A stretch of DNA of 64,000 nucleotides from Nitrospiraceae bacterium (GTDB taxonomy: Bacteria; Nitrospirota; Nitrospiria; Nitrospirales; Nitrospiraceae), in the NCBI GenBank assembly GCA_019637075.1, contig JAHBWI010000004.1:248001-312000 (forward strand). Reading direction: 5' to 3'. The notes under the pieces are model-generated. The model made no database searches. It saw only the letters and a list, made by a program, of their open reading frames with translations, and was not told the DNA's origin. This document shows positions 8,969 to 19,883 of this stretch, one piece after another (position 1 is the first letter of the stretch; the number at the start of each line of letters is the position of its first letter). A program made the position numbers and the translations under genes.

Positions 8969-10522
8969 TTATGCCCCCGTGCAAGATACAAGGGCGTGGG
9001 GAATTTCCGCGATGAGGTCGCCCGCGATCATACCGGCCTGTCCATGATGTTCCGCTGCCAGATCTCCAGCCAACCCATGCAGGTATGTGGCGGCACAAGC
9101 GGCATCCCAGGGCGACAGTCCCTGTGCCAGGAGGCCGACCAGCATGCCGGTCAGGGCGTCACCGGTTCCGCCCGTCGCCATTCCGGGGTTTCCCGTGGGG
9201 CAGATGGCTGCTGTACCGTCTGGTCTGGCGATGATCGTCTTTGCGCCCTTCAAAACGACATAGACCCCGCGCTCCCTGGCAAATCGTGTTGCAACGCCGA
9301 GGCGATCGGCATTGATCGAGTGGGTGGTGGCCTCAGGCTCCAACCGTGCCATTTCCCCCGGGTGAGGGGTGAGGATGGGAGGCACTGTACATTCGGTGAG
9401 TAACGAAGGCTTGCCCGCAAGGGCATTCAAGGCATCCGCATCCAGGACGCAGGGGCGATCGATGCGTCTTACCAGTTCCTGCACAAGTTCAACGGTTTCA
9501 GGATGGGTTGTCAAGCCGGGGCCGATCGCGACGGCTGTGCGGGCGCCGGTGAAAGCCGCCAGGCTATCAAGTCCGGACCGGGCGAATGTGCGGGCTTTCG
9601 TCTCGGGCATGGGGCTCGTCATGGCTTCCAACAGTTTCGACTCCAGGATATCGTTCACGCTGGAGGGGACGGCCACGGTGACCAGACCGGCGCCGATGCG
9701 CAGAGCCGCCAGCGCAGCCATCGCCGCGGCGCCGGTTTTTCCGACTGAACCGGCGATGATGCCGGCATGTCCGAAGGTGCCCTTGTGGGCAGTCGGGCGG
9801 CGGGTCGGCAGCACGGCCGACGTACCGGCTTGGGTCAGCAGGTGGACACGACTGTCCAGGGCCTCTACAAAGTCGTGGGGAATGCCGATGTCCACGACCC
9901 GAACGGCCCCGGCGCAATCGATGCCTGATCCCAAGTAGAGCCCTAACTTGGGCAGGCCAAAGGTGACGGTGAGGTCAGCTCTGACGGCGCTTCCCAGGAT
10001 CTCGCCCGTATCGGCATGGAGCCCGGACGGCAAATCGACGGCGATGGTGGGCTTGTCTGCGGCATTGATGGCCTCGATGGCTGCCTGGTAGAGGCCGGTG
10101 ACCGGTGATGATAGCCCGGTTCCCAATATCGCGTCGATGACGAGCGCGGAGGTCGATAAGCGGCCGGAGAGAGTCGACGGATCTGTAACGCGAGTGAGCG
10201 CGGAGTTCGAGATGGTTCCCCGCAGACGCCGGTGCATGGCTTTGGCGTCACGACTCAACTCGGTTGGGCTGGCCAGCAGGAACACATGGACGCGCGCGCC
10301 TTTTTTTTGCAGCAACCGGGCCGCGACCAGACCGTCACCGCCGTTGTTACCTTTTCCGCAGACGATAGCGATTGGGCAGCGAGCGATGGAGCCATAGCGG
10401 TCGATGAGGTGTGTGACGATCCCCTTGCCGGCACGCTCCATCAGAGTCAATCCGGGCACCCGCGCTTCGGCGATCGTGCGCCGGTCGAGCGCTTGCATTT
10501 GAGCGGCCGTGACGATTCGCAT
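8969..10522 (-). CDS. nnrDE: Bifunctional NAD(P)H-hydrate epimerase and ADP-dependent dehydratase
   Basis: This two-domain protein (517 residues) repairs damaged NADH and NADPH hydrates. The N-terminal YjeF_N domain (about 1-215, with GKGNNGGDGLVAAR) interconverts R and S hydrates. The C-terminal ribokinase-like domain (about 225-510) dehydrates the S form with ADP and carries TPHPGEMARL and GTGDALTGMLVG. The fusion is the usual form in many bacteria. It lies upstream of tsaE and downstream of pdxJ on the minus strand. A gap of 63 bases separates it from tsaE and 48 bases from pdxJ, consistent with one operon. Confidence 0.95.
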   Translation of the reverse strand: MRIVTAAQMQALDRRTIAEARVPGLTLMERAGKGIVTHLIDRYGSIARCPIAIVCGKGNNGGDGLVAARLLQKKGARVHVFLLASPTELSRDAKAMHRRLRGTISNSALTRVTDPSTLSGRLSTSALVIDAILGTGLSSPVTGLYQAAIEAINAADKPTIAVDLPSGLHADTGEILGSAVRADLTVTFGLPKLGLYLGSGIDCAGAVRVVDIGIPHDFVEALDSRVHLLTQAGTSAVLPTRRPTAHKGTFGHAGIIAGSVGKTGAAAMAALAALRIGAGLVTVAVPSSVNDILESKLLEAMTSPMPETKARTFARSGLDSLAAFTGARTAVAIGPGLTTHPETVELVQELVRRIDRPCVLDADALNALAGKPSLLTECTVPPILTPHPGEMARLEPEATTHSINADRLGVATRFARERGVYVVLKGAKTIIARPDGTAAICPTGNPGMATGGTGDALTGMLVGLLAQGLSPWDAACAATYLHGLAGDLAAEHHGQAGMIAGDLIAEIPHALVSCTGA

Positions 10523-10570
10523 AGGTGACCGACTGGTGTTCCCTGGACGTATGAACCGAATTCAGGGGGC

Positions 10571-11284
10571 CTAAGCGATGAGCGCTTTCATCTCGCGCAC
10601 GGCCCGGCTGAGGCCGACCATGACCGAACGCGCGATGATGCTGTGCCCGATATTGAATTCGACGATTTCCGGAAGTTTGGCTAATCGCTTGACGTTCTTG
10701 TAGTTGAGGCCATGTCCGGCGTTGACGCCGATCCCTAATTTGTAGGCTAACTTGGCTGCTTGGGTGATGGCTTCGAATTCCTCGTCTTCTTCCTTTGATC
10801 GTCTGGCATTGGCATAGCGGCCGGTGTGCAGTTCCACGTAGGCGGCGCCGACTTTGTGGGCGGCCTTCACCTGTTCGAGGCTTGGCTCGATGAACAAGCT
10901 GGTCGGAATACCACCGTCCCGGAGCATGTCCACGAGGCCTTGAATCTTGTCTCGATGGTTGGCGACGTCCAACCCGCCTTCGGTTGTCAGTTCCTGACGG
11001 CGTTCCGGCACCAGAGTGACAAGGTCGGCCTTGATGCTCAATGCGATCTTTGCCATCGTCTCGTCGGCGGCAATCTCGAGATCCAGCTTGGTGCGGACGA
11101 TTTCGCGTAGGAGAGTCAGGTCGCGATCTTGGATGTGACGGCGATCTTCGCGCAAATGCACCACGAGACCGTCGGCCCCGGCCAGTTCGACCAGAATGGC
11201 GGCGGCCAAGGGGTCGGGGTCAGTGCCCCCCCTGGCTTGCCGAAGCGTCGCCACATGATCGATATTCACACCCAGTCGTGCCAT
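10571..11284 (-). CDS. pdxJ: Pyridoxine 5'-phosphate synthase
   Basis: PdxJ condenses 3-amino-2-oxopropyl phosphate with 1-deoxyxylulose 5-phosphate to make pyridoxine 5'-phosphate, the last ring-forming step of DXP-dependent vitamin B6 synthesis. The 237-residue TIM barrel has the typical start [20 protein letters not shown], then HLREDRRHI, and a C-terminal [11 protein letters not shown] and EFNIGHSI. Length and motifs match the family throughout. It is the first gene of the minus-strand run that continues into nnrDE, tsaE, the lapA-like gene and mutS. A 307-base divergent gap separates it from alaC. Confidence 0.97.
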   Translation of the reverse strand: MARLGVNIDHVATLRQARGGTDPDPLAAAILVELAGADGLVVHLREDRRHIQDRDLTLLREIVRTKLDLEIAADETMAKIALSIKADLVTLVPERRQELTTEGGLDVANHRDKIQGLVDMLRDGGIPTSLFIEPSLEQVKAAHKVGAAYVELHTGRYANARRSKEEDEEFEAITQAAKLAYKLGIGVNAGHGLNYKNVKRLAKLPEIVEFNIGHSIIARSVMVGLSRAVREMKALIA

Positions 11285-11492
11285 CGTGCCTCCCCAGTCT
11301 CGGCTCAGTTGCAGAGGGATTTCGAACGGAACTTCTCGAAATTCATAGACATTTTGGATGCCGGTCAGGCATTATTAACAGAAAGTACGAGGATGCGGCA
11401 AGGAGGCAGCGGCCTAGGGTGGTTTCCTCATGTGCGCAGGGTCCCACGAGACTATCGAAGAAATCCCCCAACCTCATAGAATCCAAGTGAAA

Positions 11493-11521
11493 TTGACTCG
11501 TTTTGAGCCCTCAATTAGAAT
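11493..11521 (+). promoter_or_regulatory. Sigma-70-type promoter for the alaC-hom-thrC-lysC-cimA operon
   Basis: TTGACT (11493-11498) and TAGAAT (11516-11521) are separated by exactly 17 bases. The predicted transcript starts near 11528 and reaches the AAGGAG ribosome site at about 11575 and ATG at 11592. The promoter lies in the 307-base gap between pdxJ and alaC. I could not settle on a convincing promoter for pdxJ in the rest of that gap. Confidence 0.7.
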
Positions 11522-11591
11522 ACGCCCTTTCATAAATACGGCTTTTACCTCAACCAGACGTATGACCCTTCCCTAAGGAGTCAGATATTTC

Positions 11592-12788
11592 ATGTCGATC
11601 GGCGAAGGATTTTACCGACTCAAGCGCCTTCCTCCCTACGTTTTTGCACAAGTACAAGCACTGAAGCTTGAGGCACGTCAGCGGGGCGAAGATATCATCG
11701 ATTTCGGCATGGGGAACCCTGATCAACCCACGCCCGGACACATTGTCGACAAGCTGATCGAGGCGTCCAAGAAGGCGAAGAATCATCGCTATTCCGCCTC
11801 GCGCGGCATCACCAAGCTCCGGCACGCCATCGCCGGTTGGTACAAGCGAAACTACGATGTCGAGTTGGATCCGGAAACGGAAGCGATCGTCACCATCGGA
11901 TCGAAGGAGGGCATTGCCCACCTGGCGTTGGCCATGATCGGGCCAGGCGACGTCGTGTTGACGCCGACGCCGACCTATCCGATTCACATGTACAGCTTTA
12001 TCATCGCCGGCGGCGAAGTGCGCGGGATCGAGCTTCGCCAAGACAGCGATTTCTTCGACGATCTGCAACGCGTGTATCGGCAGACCTTGCCCCGGCCACG
12101 GATCCTCGTCATCAATTTTCCGCACAACCCGACGACGGCCGTCGTGGATCTGGAGTTCTTCAAGAAGATCGTCGCCTTTGCCAAGGAACACAACGTCATC
12201 GTTATCCACGACCTTGCCTATGCGGATATCGTTTTCGATGGGTACAAGGCGCCTAGCTTCTTGCAGGTGCCGGAGGCGAAAGATGTCGGCGTCGAGTTCT
12301 ACACGCTATCCAAGAGCTACAACATGCCGGGATGGCGTGTCGGATTCTGCGTGGGCAATCGTGAAGTGGTGGGCGCGCTGGCGAAGATTAAGAGCTACCT
12401 CGACTACGGGATTTTCCAGCCTGTTCAGATCGCCAGCACCGTGGCCCTCAATGGTCCGCAGGATTGCGTGAAGGACATCGTGCAGCGCTATCAAAATCGG
12501 CGCAACGTGCTCGTGAACGGGCTCAACCGGATCGGTTGGCCGGTGGCGCTGCCGCGCGCGACGATGTTCGTCTGGGCTCGGATTCCGGACCCGTTCCGCC
12601 ACATGGGCTCGCTCGAGTTTTCGAAGTTGTTGTTGAGGGAGGCCAAAGTCGCCGTGTCGCCCGGCATCGGATTCGGTGAGGGGGGCGATGAATATGTGCG
12701 CTTTGCGCTCGTGGAAAATGAACATCGAACGAGACAGGCGTTGCGCGGGATTCGCAAAGCCTTGAAATTGGACGGTCGCGAAGCATGA
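11592..12788 (+). CDS. alaC: Class I/II aminotransferase, AlaC-like alanine transaminase
   Basis: The 398-residue PLP enzyme probably transfers amino groups between glutamate and pyruvate. It has the fold-type I core: [11 protein letters not shown] near the start, [16 protein letters not shown], and the PLP lysine in [13 protein letters not shown] near residue 238. The phosphate arginine lies in a C-terminal YVRFALVEN segment. These features fit the AlaC/YfdZ group better than aspartate aminotransferases. It is the first gene of the operon, and its stop overlaps the hom start (ATGA). The exact amino donor is inferred, and a role in aspartate or methionine-related transamination is possible. 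Confidence 0.9.
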   Translation: MSIGEGFYRLKRLPPYVFAQVQALKLEARQRGEDIIDFGMGNPDQPTPGHIVDKLIEASKKAKNHRYSASRGITKLRHAIAGWYKRNYDVELDPETEAIVTIGSKEGIAHLALAMIGPGDVVLTPTPTYPIHMYSFIIAGGEVRGIELRQDSDFFDDLQRVYRQTLPRPRILVINFPHNPTTAVVDLEFFKKIVAFAKEHNVIVIHDLAYADIVFDGYKAPSFLQVPEAKDVGVEFYTLSKSYNMPGWRVGFCVGNREVVGALAKIKSYLDYGIFQPVQIASTVALNGPQDCVKDIVQRYQNRRNVLVNGLNRIGWPVALPRATMFVWARIPDPFRHMGSLEFSKLLLREAKVAVSPGIGFGEGGDEYVRFALVENEHRTRQALRGIRKALKLDGREA

Positions 12789-14098
12789 AAAGTGAGATCG
12801 GAGTCGGGCTGATCGGGTTCGGGACGGTGGGGACGGGAGTTGCACGTATCCTGCTGGACAATGCCGCGCTCATCCGGCGGCGGGTGGGCATTCCCATCAA
12901 CCTCGTGCGGATTGCAGATCTGGATATCACGCGTGATCGCGGGGTGAAATTGGCCCCGGGGGTGCTCATCAACGACGCACAAGCTGTACTGGCCGATCCC
13001 AAGGTCGATATCGTGATCGAACTCATGGGCGGCTATGACGCCGCCAAGCGCGTGTTGCTCGATGCGATCGGCCGCGGGAAACAGGTGGTGACGGCGAACA
13101 AGGCATTGCTGGCGGTTCATGGTGAGGACATTTTTTCAGCTGCCTCGCGGCACGGAGTGGACGTCGGTTTTGAGGCCAGTGTCGGTGGCGGTATTCCGGT
13201 CATCCGGGCGCTGATGGAAGGTTTGGCGGCCAATAACATCCAATCCATCTATGGCATCATCAATGGGACGTCCAACTATATTCTCAGCCGCATGACGAGC
13301 GAAGGGCAGCGGTTCGAGGTCGTGCTGGAGGAGGCCAAGCGGGCCGGGTATGCCGAAGCGGACCCCACGTTTGATGTGGCCGGAACCGACAGCGCCCATA
13401 AGCTGACGATCATGGTGAGTCTGGCGTACGGCACGCCGGTGAATTTCAAGGATGTCTACACGGAAGGGATTACCGGTCTTACCCCGATCGATATCGCCTA
13501 CGCGAAAGAGTTTGGGTTCACCATTAAGCTGCTGGCCATCGCGAAATACGTGGAGGGAGAAATCGAAGCGCGGGTGCACCCCACCATGGTGCCGTCGGCG
13601 TCGCAGATTGCAAAGGTGGACGGCGTCTACAATGCGATTCAACTGGTGGGTGATGCGGTTGAAGACGTGGTGCTCTATGGTCGTGGCGCCGGGTCGATGC
13701 CGACCGGCAGTGCCGTCGTGAGTGATGTGATGGCTATCGCGCGCAATCTGATGAAGAATGCGACGGGCCGAGTTCCGCCGGCCTCGTATCAACAGGATCA
13801 GCGGCGGCCCCTGCGCATGCGTCCGATGGAGGAAATCACCTGTCTGTATTACATTCGGTTCATGGTACTGGACCGTCCCGGCGTGTTGTCTCAAATTGCC
13901 GGCGTCCTGGGCCGGTATGGCATCAGCATCTCGTCGGTGCTTCAGCAGGGGCGTAAAGAGGGGCAGACGGTGCCGGTGGTTATCATGACGCACATGGCCC
14001 GAGAGCGGGATGTGCAAAGCGCGCTTCGCGAGATCAATGGGATGCCGTATATTTCGGAGCCCACCACCCTGATTCGGGTCGAGGGGAAGGACGAATGA
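12785..14098 (+). CDS. hom: Homoserine dehydrogenase
   Basis: This enzyme reduces aspartate semialdehyde to homoserine with NAD(P)H, the branch point to threonine and methionine. The protein has 437 residues. The N-terminal Rossmann motif is [13 protein letters not shown]; the catalytic domain has [25 protein letters not shown] and [21 protein letters not shown]-terminal ACT domain (from about residue 355, [19 protein letters not shown]) suggests feedback control by an end product. It overlaps alaC by 4 bases and is followed by thrC after a 46-base gap. Confidence 0.98.
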   Translation: MKSEIGVGLIGFGTVGTGVARILLDNAALIRRRVGIPINLVRIADLDITRDRGVKLAPGVLINDAQAVLADPKVDIVIELMGGYDAAKRVLLDAIGRGKQVVTANKALLAVHGEDIFSAASRHGVDVGFEASVGGGIPVIRALMEGLAANNIQSIYGIINGTSNYILSRMTSEGQRFEVVLEEAKRAGYAEADPTFDVAGTDSAHKLTIMVSLAYGTPVNFKDVYTEGITGLTPIDIAYAKEFGFTIKLLAIAKYVEGEIEARVHPTMVPSASQIAKVDGVYNAIQLVGDAVEDVVLYGRGAGSMPTGSAVVSDVMAIARNLMKNATGRVPPASYQQDQRRPLRMRPMEEITCLYYIRFMVLDRPGVLSQIAGVLGRYGISISSVLQQGRKEGQTVPVVIMTHMARERDVQSALREINGMPYISEPTTLIRVEGKDE

Positions 14099-14144
14099 GT
14101 CGGGCAGGCTCGTATCGCCGAAATTGGGAGAGGATGAAGAGCCG

Positions 14145-15203
14145 ATGAATCGTTGGCGCGGTGTCATCGAAGAGTACCGGAAGTTTCTTCCGGTCACAAC
14201 CCAGACCCCGATAGTCAGTCTCGGCGAGGGAAATACCCCGTTGATTCGTGCCGCTCGCCTCGCGAAGAAGATTGCGCCGGGCGTGGATCTCTATTTGAAG
14301 TACGAGGGGGTCAATCCGACGGGGTCGTTCAAGGATCGTGGGATGACGATGGCCATCTCCAAGGCGCTGGAGGGTGGCGCTCGCGCGGTCATTTGCGCAT
14401 CGACCGGCAACACCTCCGCCTCTGCCGCGGCCTACGGAGCCCGCGCCGGCTTGGCTGTGTATGTGCTCATTCCTGCGGGAAAGATCGCCTTGGGGAAGCT
14501 GTCCCAGGCAATGATGCATCAGGCCACGGTCATTCAGGTCGAGGGCAATTTCGATCAGGCCCTGACGATCGTCAAGGAACTCGCTGCGTCGTATCCGGTC
14601 GAACTGGTGAACTCCTTGAATCCCTTCCGGATCGAGGGACAAAAGACGGCGGCGATGGAAATTTGCGACGATCTCGGGGATGCCCCGACGGTCCATGTAC
14701 TTCCCGTGGGCAATGCGGGTAATATCACCGCCTATTGGAAGGGATATCGGGAGTATCGGTCGGCCAACCAAATCACTCGGCTCCCGCAAATGATGGGATT
14801 CCAGGCCGCCGGAGCCGCGCCGATCGTGCTGGGCCATGTCGTGGCAGAACCGCAGACGATCGCCACCGCCATCAGGATCGGCAATCCGGCCAGCTGGCAA
14901 TCGGCTCTTACGGCCGTGGAGGAATCCGACGGGCGTATCGACATGGTGACCGACGAAGAAATTCTTCATGCCTATGCGCTGGTCGCGGGCGAAGAAGGGG
15001 TTTTTTGCGAACCGGCCTCTGCGGCCTCCGTTGCCGGTGTCATCAAGATGAGCCGAGCCGGGCAGTTGAAAGAAGGCGGCACGGTGGTCTGTACTTTGAC
15101 CGGCCATGGCTTGAAAGATGCCGATACGGCGATCAGTATTTCGCGTCCGCCCAAAACCGTTAAAGCCACTCGTGATGATGTGGCCCGCCTGCTTCATGTC
15201 TGA
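14145..15203 (+). CDS. thrC: Threonine synthase
   Basis: Threonine synthase converts O-phosphohomoserine to threonine using PLP. The protein has 352 residues from ATG 14145. A TTG at 14124 would extend it by seven residues, but the ATG has a better purine-rich site (GAGAGGATGAAGAG) and gives the usual N terminus. The PLP lysine lies in [11 protein letters not shown], the phosphate-binding loop is [10 protein letters not shown], and [18 protein letters not shown] follows the lysine motif. It is the short, plant/archaeal-like single-domain type. It follows hom directly: no homoserine kinase gene lies between them. Confidence 0.96.
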   Translation: MNRWRGVIEEYRKFLPVTTQTPIVSLGEGNTPLIRAARLAKKIAPGVDLYLKYEGVNPTGSFKDRGMTMAISKALEGGARAVICASTGNTSASAAAYGARAGLAVYVLIPAGKIALGKLSQAMMHQATVIQVEGNFDQALTIVKELAASYPVELVNSLNPFRIEGQKTAAMEICDDLGDAPTVHVLPVGNAGNITAYWKGYREYRSANQITRLPQMMGFQAAGAAPIVLGHVVAEPQTIATAIRIGNPASWQSALTAVEESDGRIDMVTDEEILHAYALVAGEEGVFCEPASAASVAGVIKMSRAGQLKEGGTVVCTLTGHGLKDADTAISISRPPKTVKATRDDVARLLHV

Positions 15204-15221
15204 TTATTTCAGGACACTGGC

Positions 15222-16469
15222 ATGAAATACTTGATCCTCCACGCCGATGGCATGGCTGATTTTCCATGTCCGGAACTGGGCGGGAAGACACCGCTTCAGG
15301 CCGCTGTGACGCCTCACCTAGACCGTATGGCGCTGGGAGGAGAAGTGGGGCTGCTTGCGTTGCCGCCCGATGCAGGGCATGCCGGCAGTGATGTCACGGC
15401 CGTGGCGATGTTGGGGTATGATCCGCGCAAATTTTACCCGGGCCCCGGACCGCTCGAAGCCGCCAGCCTCGGCGTGACGGTTGGCGAGCACGACGTGGTG
15501 TTTCGCTGCACGATGGTCACGGTGCGCGGGGAATCCGTCGGTGGAAAGAAGGGTGGGTACGGGGATGTCAGGAAACTGACTCCGCAGACTATTCTCGAGG
15601 ATGCGACGGCCGGCTTGATCGACAGTGAGCAGGCGCGTGAGTTGATCGATGCGATCAATGAGCAGCTCGGGTCCGAATCGATTCAGTTTTATCCGGGGTC
15701 TGGTCACCGGCATCTGATGGTGTGGGTCGGAGGAAAAGCGCGTGCCGCTTGTACTGATCCGCAGCGGCTGGTGGGGAAAGCCATCGGTGACGGGCTTCCG
15801 TCCGGTGACGGAGCGGACACGCTGCGTAAGATCATGGACGCGTCGCTGCTGATTCTGCGCGACCATCCGGTCAACGATGAGCGCCAGGCTGAAGGCGCCA
15901 AGCCGGCCAATTGTGTGTGGCTCTGGGGCCAGGGGCGGGCTCCGTCCTGGCCTCCGCTGCCGGAACGGCATCAATTGAGCGGCGCGGTCGTCTCGTCGAG
16001 CGATGTCCATCGCGGCGTGGGGTTGTGCGCCGGGCTGGATGCCGTCGAGGTGCCGCTCGAGCACGACCATGAGTCCGGAGAATTCGGGACTCGGGCCCAA
16101 CTCGCGCTGAAAGAATTGGCCAAGAAGGATTTCGTGTATTGCCACATCGGATTTTCGGATGACGTGCTTCATGCGACGGACCCTAAGGACAAGGTGCGGG
16201 CGATCGAAGAATTCGACGCCAAGGTCGTGGGACCGTTCCTGTCCGCGCTCGCATCCTTTCCCGCGCATCGTTTCTTGATGGTCTGCGATCCAGGCTTGGC
16301 CCGCGAGGGGCAGGCGATGCCACCGATTCTCTATGCGTTGAACGACAGTGCCGCGCCTGCCAAATCGGGCGGAGCGCGTCGTTTCAACGAACAGGACCTC
16401 ACGGCCGGCGATGCCGTTCCGCGCGATGCGTCGAAACTGCTTGCCCGGCTGATTGCCCGCGGAGTGTAA
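15222..16469 (+). CDS. ApgM-like protein, proposed homoserine kinase analogue
   Basis: The 415-residue protein belongs to the cofactor-independent phosphoglycerate mutase (ApgM/COG3635) part of the alkaline phosphatase superfamily. Metal-site residues are visible: D9 in LHADGMAD and the presumed nucleophile S56 in [15 protein letters not shown]. Late metal ligands probably include the histidines in HNDC-like positions, seen here as EHDHESG and CHIGFSDD. A subgroup of this family has been proposed to act as homoserine kinase because it clusters with threonine genes where thrB is missing. Its place between thrC and lysC fits that proposal. Glycolytic mutase activity remains the alternative. Confidence 0.85.
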   Translation: MKYLILHADGMADFPCPELGGKTPLQAAVTPHLDRMALGGEVGLLALPPDAGHAGSDVTAVAMLGYDPRKFYPGPGPLEAASLGVTVGEHDVVFRCTMVTVRGESVGGKKGGYGDVRKLTPQTILEDATAGLIDSEQARELIDAINEQLGSESIQFYPGSGHRHLMVWVGGKARAACTDPQRLVGKAIGDGLPSGDGADTLRKIMDASLLILRDHPVNDERQAEGAKPANCVWLWGQGRAPSWPPLPERHQLSGAVVSSSDVHRGVGLCAGLDAVEVPLEHDHESGEFGTRAQLALKELAKKDFVYCHIGFSDDVLHATDPKDKVRAIEEFDAKVVGPFLSALASFPAHRFLMVCDPGLAREGQAMPPILYALNDSAAPAKSGGARRFNEQDLTAGDAVPRDASKLLARLIARGV

Positions 16470-16474
16470 GACGT

Positions 16475-17710
16475 ATGGCCTTAATCGTTCACAAGTACGG
16501 CGGCACGTCCGTCGGCAGCATTGAGCGCATCCACCGTGTGGCCGACCGGGTCGAGCAGGCTTATAAAGCAGGCCATCAGGTCGTCGTAGTGTTGTCGGCC
16601 ATGAGCGGTGAGACCGATCGCCTGCTGAAACTGGCTCATGAAGTGACGTCGACGCCGGACGAGCGGGAACTTGACATGTTGTTGTCGACCGGGGAACGGG
16701 TCACCATCTCCCTGCTGGCGATGGATCTGCGAGGCCGGGGTATCAACGCCCGCTCGTTTACCGGACGCCAAGTCGGCATCCATACGGACAGCGCCCATAC
16801 CAAGGCTCGTATATCGCGGGTGACCGCCGAACGTATCCGTGAGGCCATCGTCGAGCGGGTCGTCCCGGTCGTCGCGGGTTTCCAGGGCATCAACGCCCGG
16901 TCCGATGTGACGACGCTCGGCCGGGGAGGGTCGGACCTCACCGCCGTGGCGCTCGCGGCCGCACTGAAGGCTGATCGCTGCATTATCTATACGGACGTCG
17001 ACGGCGTGTACACGGCGGACCCCAACATTGTGCCGGCGGCGAAGCGGATCGACAGGATTTCCTACGAAGAGATGCTGGAGATGGCGAGTCTCGGAGCGAA
17101 GGTCTTACAGAGCCGCTCGGTGGAATTTGCCGCGAAGTACGCCGTTCCCGTTGAGGTCAACTCCAGTTTTAAGGAAGGAAAGGGGACGCTCGTGACACGT
17201 GAAGACGCGGATATGGAAGGGGTGCTGGTATCCGGAGTAACCGGTGACCGCCATCAGGCCAAAGTGACGATTGTCGGAGTTCCTGATCGCCCCGGCATCG
17301 CCGCGAAGATTTTCGGCGCCATCGCGGAAGCCAACATCGTCGTGGACATGATCATTCAAAACGTGAGCCAAGCGGCGATGACGGACATCTCCTTCACGGT
17401 GCCGAAGCCCGATTTACGGAAGGCGGTCGATCTGATCCAACGCTTGGCTAAGGAAGTGGATGCCCGGTCGGTGACGGTCACTGAATCCATTGCCAAAGTG
17501 TCCTTGATCGGCGTGGGCATGCGGTCCCATTCCGGTGTCGCAGCGAAGATGTTCGAGGTCTTGTCGCGAGAGGGCGTGAACATCATGATGATCAGCACCT
17601 CGGAGATCAAGATCTCCTGCGTCATCGAAGAGAAATACCTAGAGTTGGCCATGCGCGCGCTCCATACAGCCTTCGGGTTGGATCGGGTGTCCGCTCCTTC
17701 CCTTGGGTAA
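16475..17710 (+). CDS. lysC: Aspartate kinase
   Basis: LysC phosphorylates aspartate, the first step toward lysine, threonine and methionine. The 411-residue protein starts with the kinase motif KYGGTSVGS, followed by [15 protein letters not shown] and the [10 protein letters not shown] segment. The C terminus (from about residue 265) has two ACT domains, [17 protein letters not shown] and [22 protein letters not shown], expected to bind lysine and/or threonine for feedback inhibition. It starts 5 bases after the ApgM-like gene and precedes cimA by 68 bases. The length is that of the single-function, alpha-type kinase. Confidence 0.98.
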   Translation: MALIVHKYGGTSVGSIERIHRVADRVEQAYKAGHQVVVVLSAMSGETDRLLKLAHEVTSTPDERELDMLLSTGERVTISLLAMDLRGRGINARSFTGRQVGIHTDSAHTKARISRVTAERIREAIVERVVPVVAGFQGINARSDVTTLGRGGSDLTAVALAAALKADRCIIYTDVDGVYTADPNIVPAAKRIDRISYEEMLEMASLGAKVLQSRSVEFAAKYAVPVEVNSSFKEGKGTLVTREDADMEGVLVSGVTGDRHQAKVTIVGVPDRPGIAAKIFGAIAEANIVVDMIIQNVSQAAMTDISFTVPKPDLRKAVDLIQRLAKEVDARSVTVTESIAKVSLIGVGMRSHSGVAAKMFEVLSREGVNIMMISTSEIKISCVIEEKYLELAMRALHTAFGLDRVSAPSLG

Positions 17711-17778
17711 TCGCCGCGTCGTCGGGACCGGTCGGCTCGGACTGGACTCGACAGGCGCTTACGATCCTTGCTACGCTC

Positions 17779-19422
17779 ATGCCTATGAAACGCCAACAGA
17801 CACCTATTCGGAGGCCCGACGGCCCCGCCTCGATTCCGGCCGCGACGCCAGCCAAGCTTGCAGGGTTGGAGATCTACGACACCACGCTTCGCGACGGCGC
17901 GCAGGCGGAGGACGTGAGTTTCTCGGCCGAGGACAAGGTGCGGGTCGCGCAAAAGCTCGACGAACTGGGCGTCCAATACATCGAGGGCGGCTGGCCTGGG
18001 GCGAATCCCAAAGACATTGAGTTCTTCCGCATGATCAAAACCATCCCGTTGCAACATGCGACGGTGGTGGCGTTCGGCTCGACCCGAAAGGCCAGCAACC
18101 CGGTTCAAAAAGATGCGAATCTCCAATCGCTGCTGGCGGCCGAGACCCATACGATCACGCTGTTCGGGAAAAGTTGGTCGCTCCATGTGACGGACGCGCT
18201 CGGTATCTCGCTGGCGAAAAATCTCGAGTTGATCGGGGATTCCGTTCGCTATTTGCGCGAGAAAGGGCGGCAAGTGTTTTACGACGCCGAGCACTTCTTC
18301 GACGGCTACAAGACTAATCCGGACTATGCCCTGGCTACTCTCAAAATGGCGGTGGAGGCCGGCGCAGAGCGGGTGATTCTTTGCGACACCAACGGCGGTT
18401 CCATGCCCTGGGAAATTCGCGAGATCTGCGAGACGGTCCGTCGCGAGTGCGCGGTGCCCTTGGGGATTCACGCCCATAACGACTGCGAAATGGCGGTCGC
18501 CAATTCTCTTGTGGCGATCGATACCGGCATCGTGCAGGTCCAGGGGACGATCAATGGTATCGGCGAGCGATGCGGGAATGCGAACCTGTGTTCCATCATT
18601 CCGAACCTCCAGCTCAAGATGAAGCGCCAGGCGCTCGGCAAGAAGTTGGCGCATCTGAAAGAAGTGTCGGGCTTTGTCACGGAAATCGCCAATCTCATGC
18701 CGGACAAACACCAGCCGTACGTGGGCGACTCGGCGTTTGCCCACAAGGGCGGGGTCCATATCCATGCGGTGCTGAAGAATCCCGCCACCTACGAACACGT
18801 CATCCCCGCCGAGGTGGGCAATCGTCAGCGCATGCTGGTGTCCGACTATGCCGGGCGCAGCGGATTGCTTGAGAAGGTCGAAGCCTACGGGATCTCCCTG
18901 AAGAAAAATCACGCCAAGGTGCAGGAACTGGTCGACACGCTCAAGGAGCGAGAGAGCCAGGGCTACCAGTTCGAAGGCGCCGAGGGGTCGTTCGAATTGC
19001 TGATGAGAAAAGCGATGGGCACCCACAGACCCTCCTTCCAACTGCTCGGATTCCGAGTCATTGTCGAGAAGAAACAGGACGACGGGGCTCCGCTCTCCGA
19101 GGCGACCGTTATGGTCAAGGTGGGTGAAGTCGTGGAGCACACGGCAGCGGTTGGTGCAGGCCCGGTGAACGCGCTGGACCATGCATTGCGCAAGGCGTTG
19201 GAGAAATTCTATCCCCAACTTCGCGAAGTAAGATTATTGGACTACAAAGTCCGGGTATTGTCTGCGAGCAAGGGCACCGAATCCCGCGTCAGGGTGTTGA
19301 TTGAATCAGGCGACCACAAGGACAAGTGGGGCACGGTGGGGGTCTCTGAAAATATCATGGAGGCCAGCTGGCAGGCCTTAGCCGACAGTATTGAATACAA
19401 GCTTCTCTTAAAGGATCGGTAA
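17779..19422 (+). CDS. cimA: (R)-citramalate synthase
   Basis: CimA condenses pyruvate with acetyl-CoA to citramalate, giving 2-oxobutyrate for isoleucine without threonine deaminase. The 547-residue protein is a DRE-TIM metallolyase: DTTLRDGAQAEDVSFS starts the barrel at about residue 36, and GIHAHNDCEMAVANSL holds metal-binding histidines. A C-terminal LeuA-type allosteric domain (from about residue 425) includes VMVKVGEVVEHTAAVGAGPVNALD. The N-terminal extension and motifs fit the long CimA type more than 2-isopropylmalate synthase. An alternative start is ATG 17785. Its position at the end of the aspartate-family operon joins isoleucine supply to threonine and lysine synthesis. Confidence 0.92.
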   Translation: MPMKRQQTPIRRPDGPASIPAATPAKLAGLEIYDTTLRDGAQAEDVSFSAEDKVRVAQKLDELGVQYIEGGWPGANPKDIEFFRMIKTIPLQHATVVAFGSTRKASNPVQKDANLQSLLAAETHTITLFGKSWSLHVTDALGISLAKNLELIGDSVRYLREKGRQVFYDAEHFFDGYKTNPDYALATLKMAVEAGAERVILCDTNGGSMPWEIREICETVRRECAVPLGIHAHNDCEMAVANSLVAIDTGIVQVQGTINGIGERCGNANLCSIIPNLQLKMKRQALGKKLAHLKEVSGFVTEIANLMPDKHQPYVGDSAFAHKGGVHIHAVLKNPATYEHVIPAEVGNRQRMLVSDYAGRSGLLEKVEAYGISLKKNHAKVQELVDTLKERESQGYQFEGAEGSFELLMRKAMGTHRPSFQLLGFRVIVEKKQDDGAPLSEATVMVKVGEVVEHTAAVGAGPVNALDHALRKALEKFYPQLREVRLLDYKVRVLSASKGTESRVRVLIESGDHKDKWGTVGVSENIMEASWQALADSIEYKLLLKDR

Positions 19423-19454
19423 GCCAATCTATCCCTTCAAGCCGCATATAATCC

Positions 19455-19483
19455 TTGACAGAGTTGGTAACCTCACGTAACTT
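19455..19483 (+). promoter_or_regulatory. Possible promoter for ihfA
   Basis: TTGACA (19455-19460) is an exact -35 match, with a 17-base spacer to TAACTT (19478-19483), a weak -10 (3 of 6). It lies 84 bases before the ihfA start. Confidence 0.45.
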
Positions 19484-19566
19484 ATGGGAAAATTCTTCTT
19501 CTGGGACGATCGGCGCCAAGAAAGACTTCCTAAGGAACGATTCGAGTGCATGGCGGGGGGAAAGGC

Positions 19567-19842
19567 ATGAGAAAGGCCGATATTGCGAACGAGATTTTTA
19601 AGCAGGTTGGTGTCTCGAAAAATGAAGCATCGGACATCGTCGAATTGGTGCTCAACCTTCTGAAGGGCGTTCTGCAAAAAGGCGATTCTGTCAAAATCGC
19701 GGGGTTTGGGAATTTCGTGGTCCGCAGTAAGGGGGCGCGCAAGGGGCGCAATCCGAGGACCGGCGAGGAAATCGGCATCACTCCCCGTCGTGTGGTGACC
19801 TTTCGGCCCAGTCAGGTTTTTAAAAAATACGTCAACTCCTAA
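19567..19842 (+). CDS. ihfA: Integration host factor alpha-type DNA-bending protein
   Basis: This HU/IHF-family protein bends DNA and shapes promoters, recombination sites and the nucleoid. From ATG 19567 it has 91 residues; a longer reading from 19546 adds MHGGGKG but covers the ribosome site GGGGGGAAAGGC. The start MRKADIANEIF, the GDSVKIAGFGNFVVR strand pair, the GRNPRTGEEI arm and RRVVTFRPSQVFKKYV are family hallmarks. The following MerR-type gene makes the common ihfA-merR pair, which favours IHF alpha over HU. Confidence 0.92.
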   Translation: MRKADIANEIFKQVGVSKNEASDIVELVLNLLKGVLQKGDSVKIAGFGNFVVRSKGARKGRNPRTGEEIGITPRRVVTFRPSQVFKKYVNS

Positions 19843-19883
19843 GCATCATTGTGCAACAGGCGATCACGGTATGAGGACCGGTC

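Noticed and set aside
4580-11354. Shared 15-mer TCGAAATTCATAGAC at 4580 and 11336
   Set aside because: A 15-base match is expected by chance once or a few times in 64 kb, and neither context suggests a common regulator.
12306-13120. Overlapping minus-strand ORFs across the alaC-hom junction
   Set aside because: alaC and hom are firmly supported by motifs and by their ATGA coupling; the antisense frames have no motifs.
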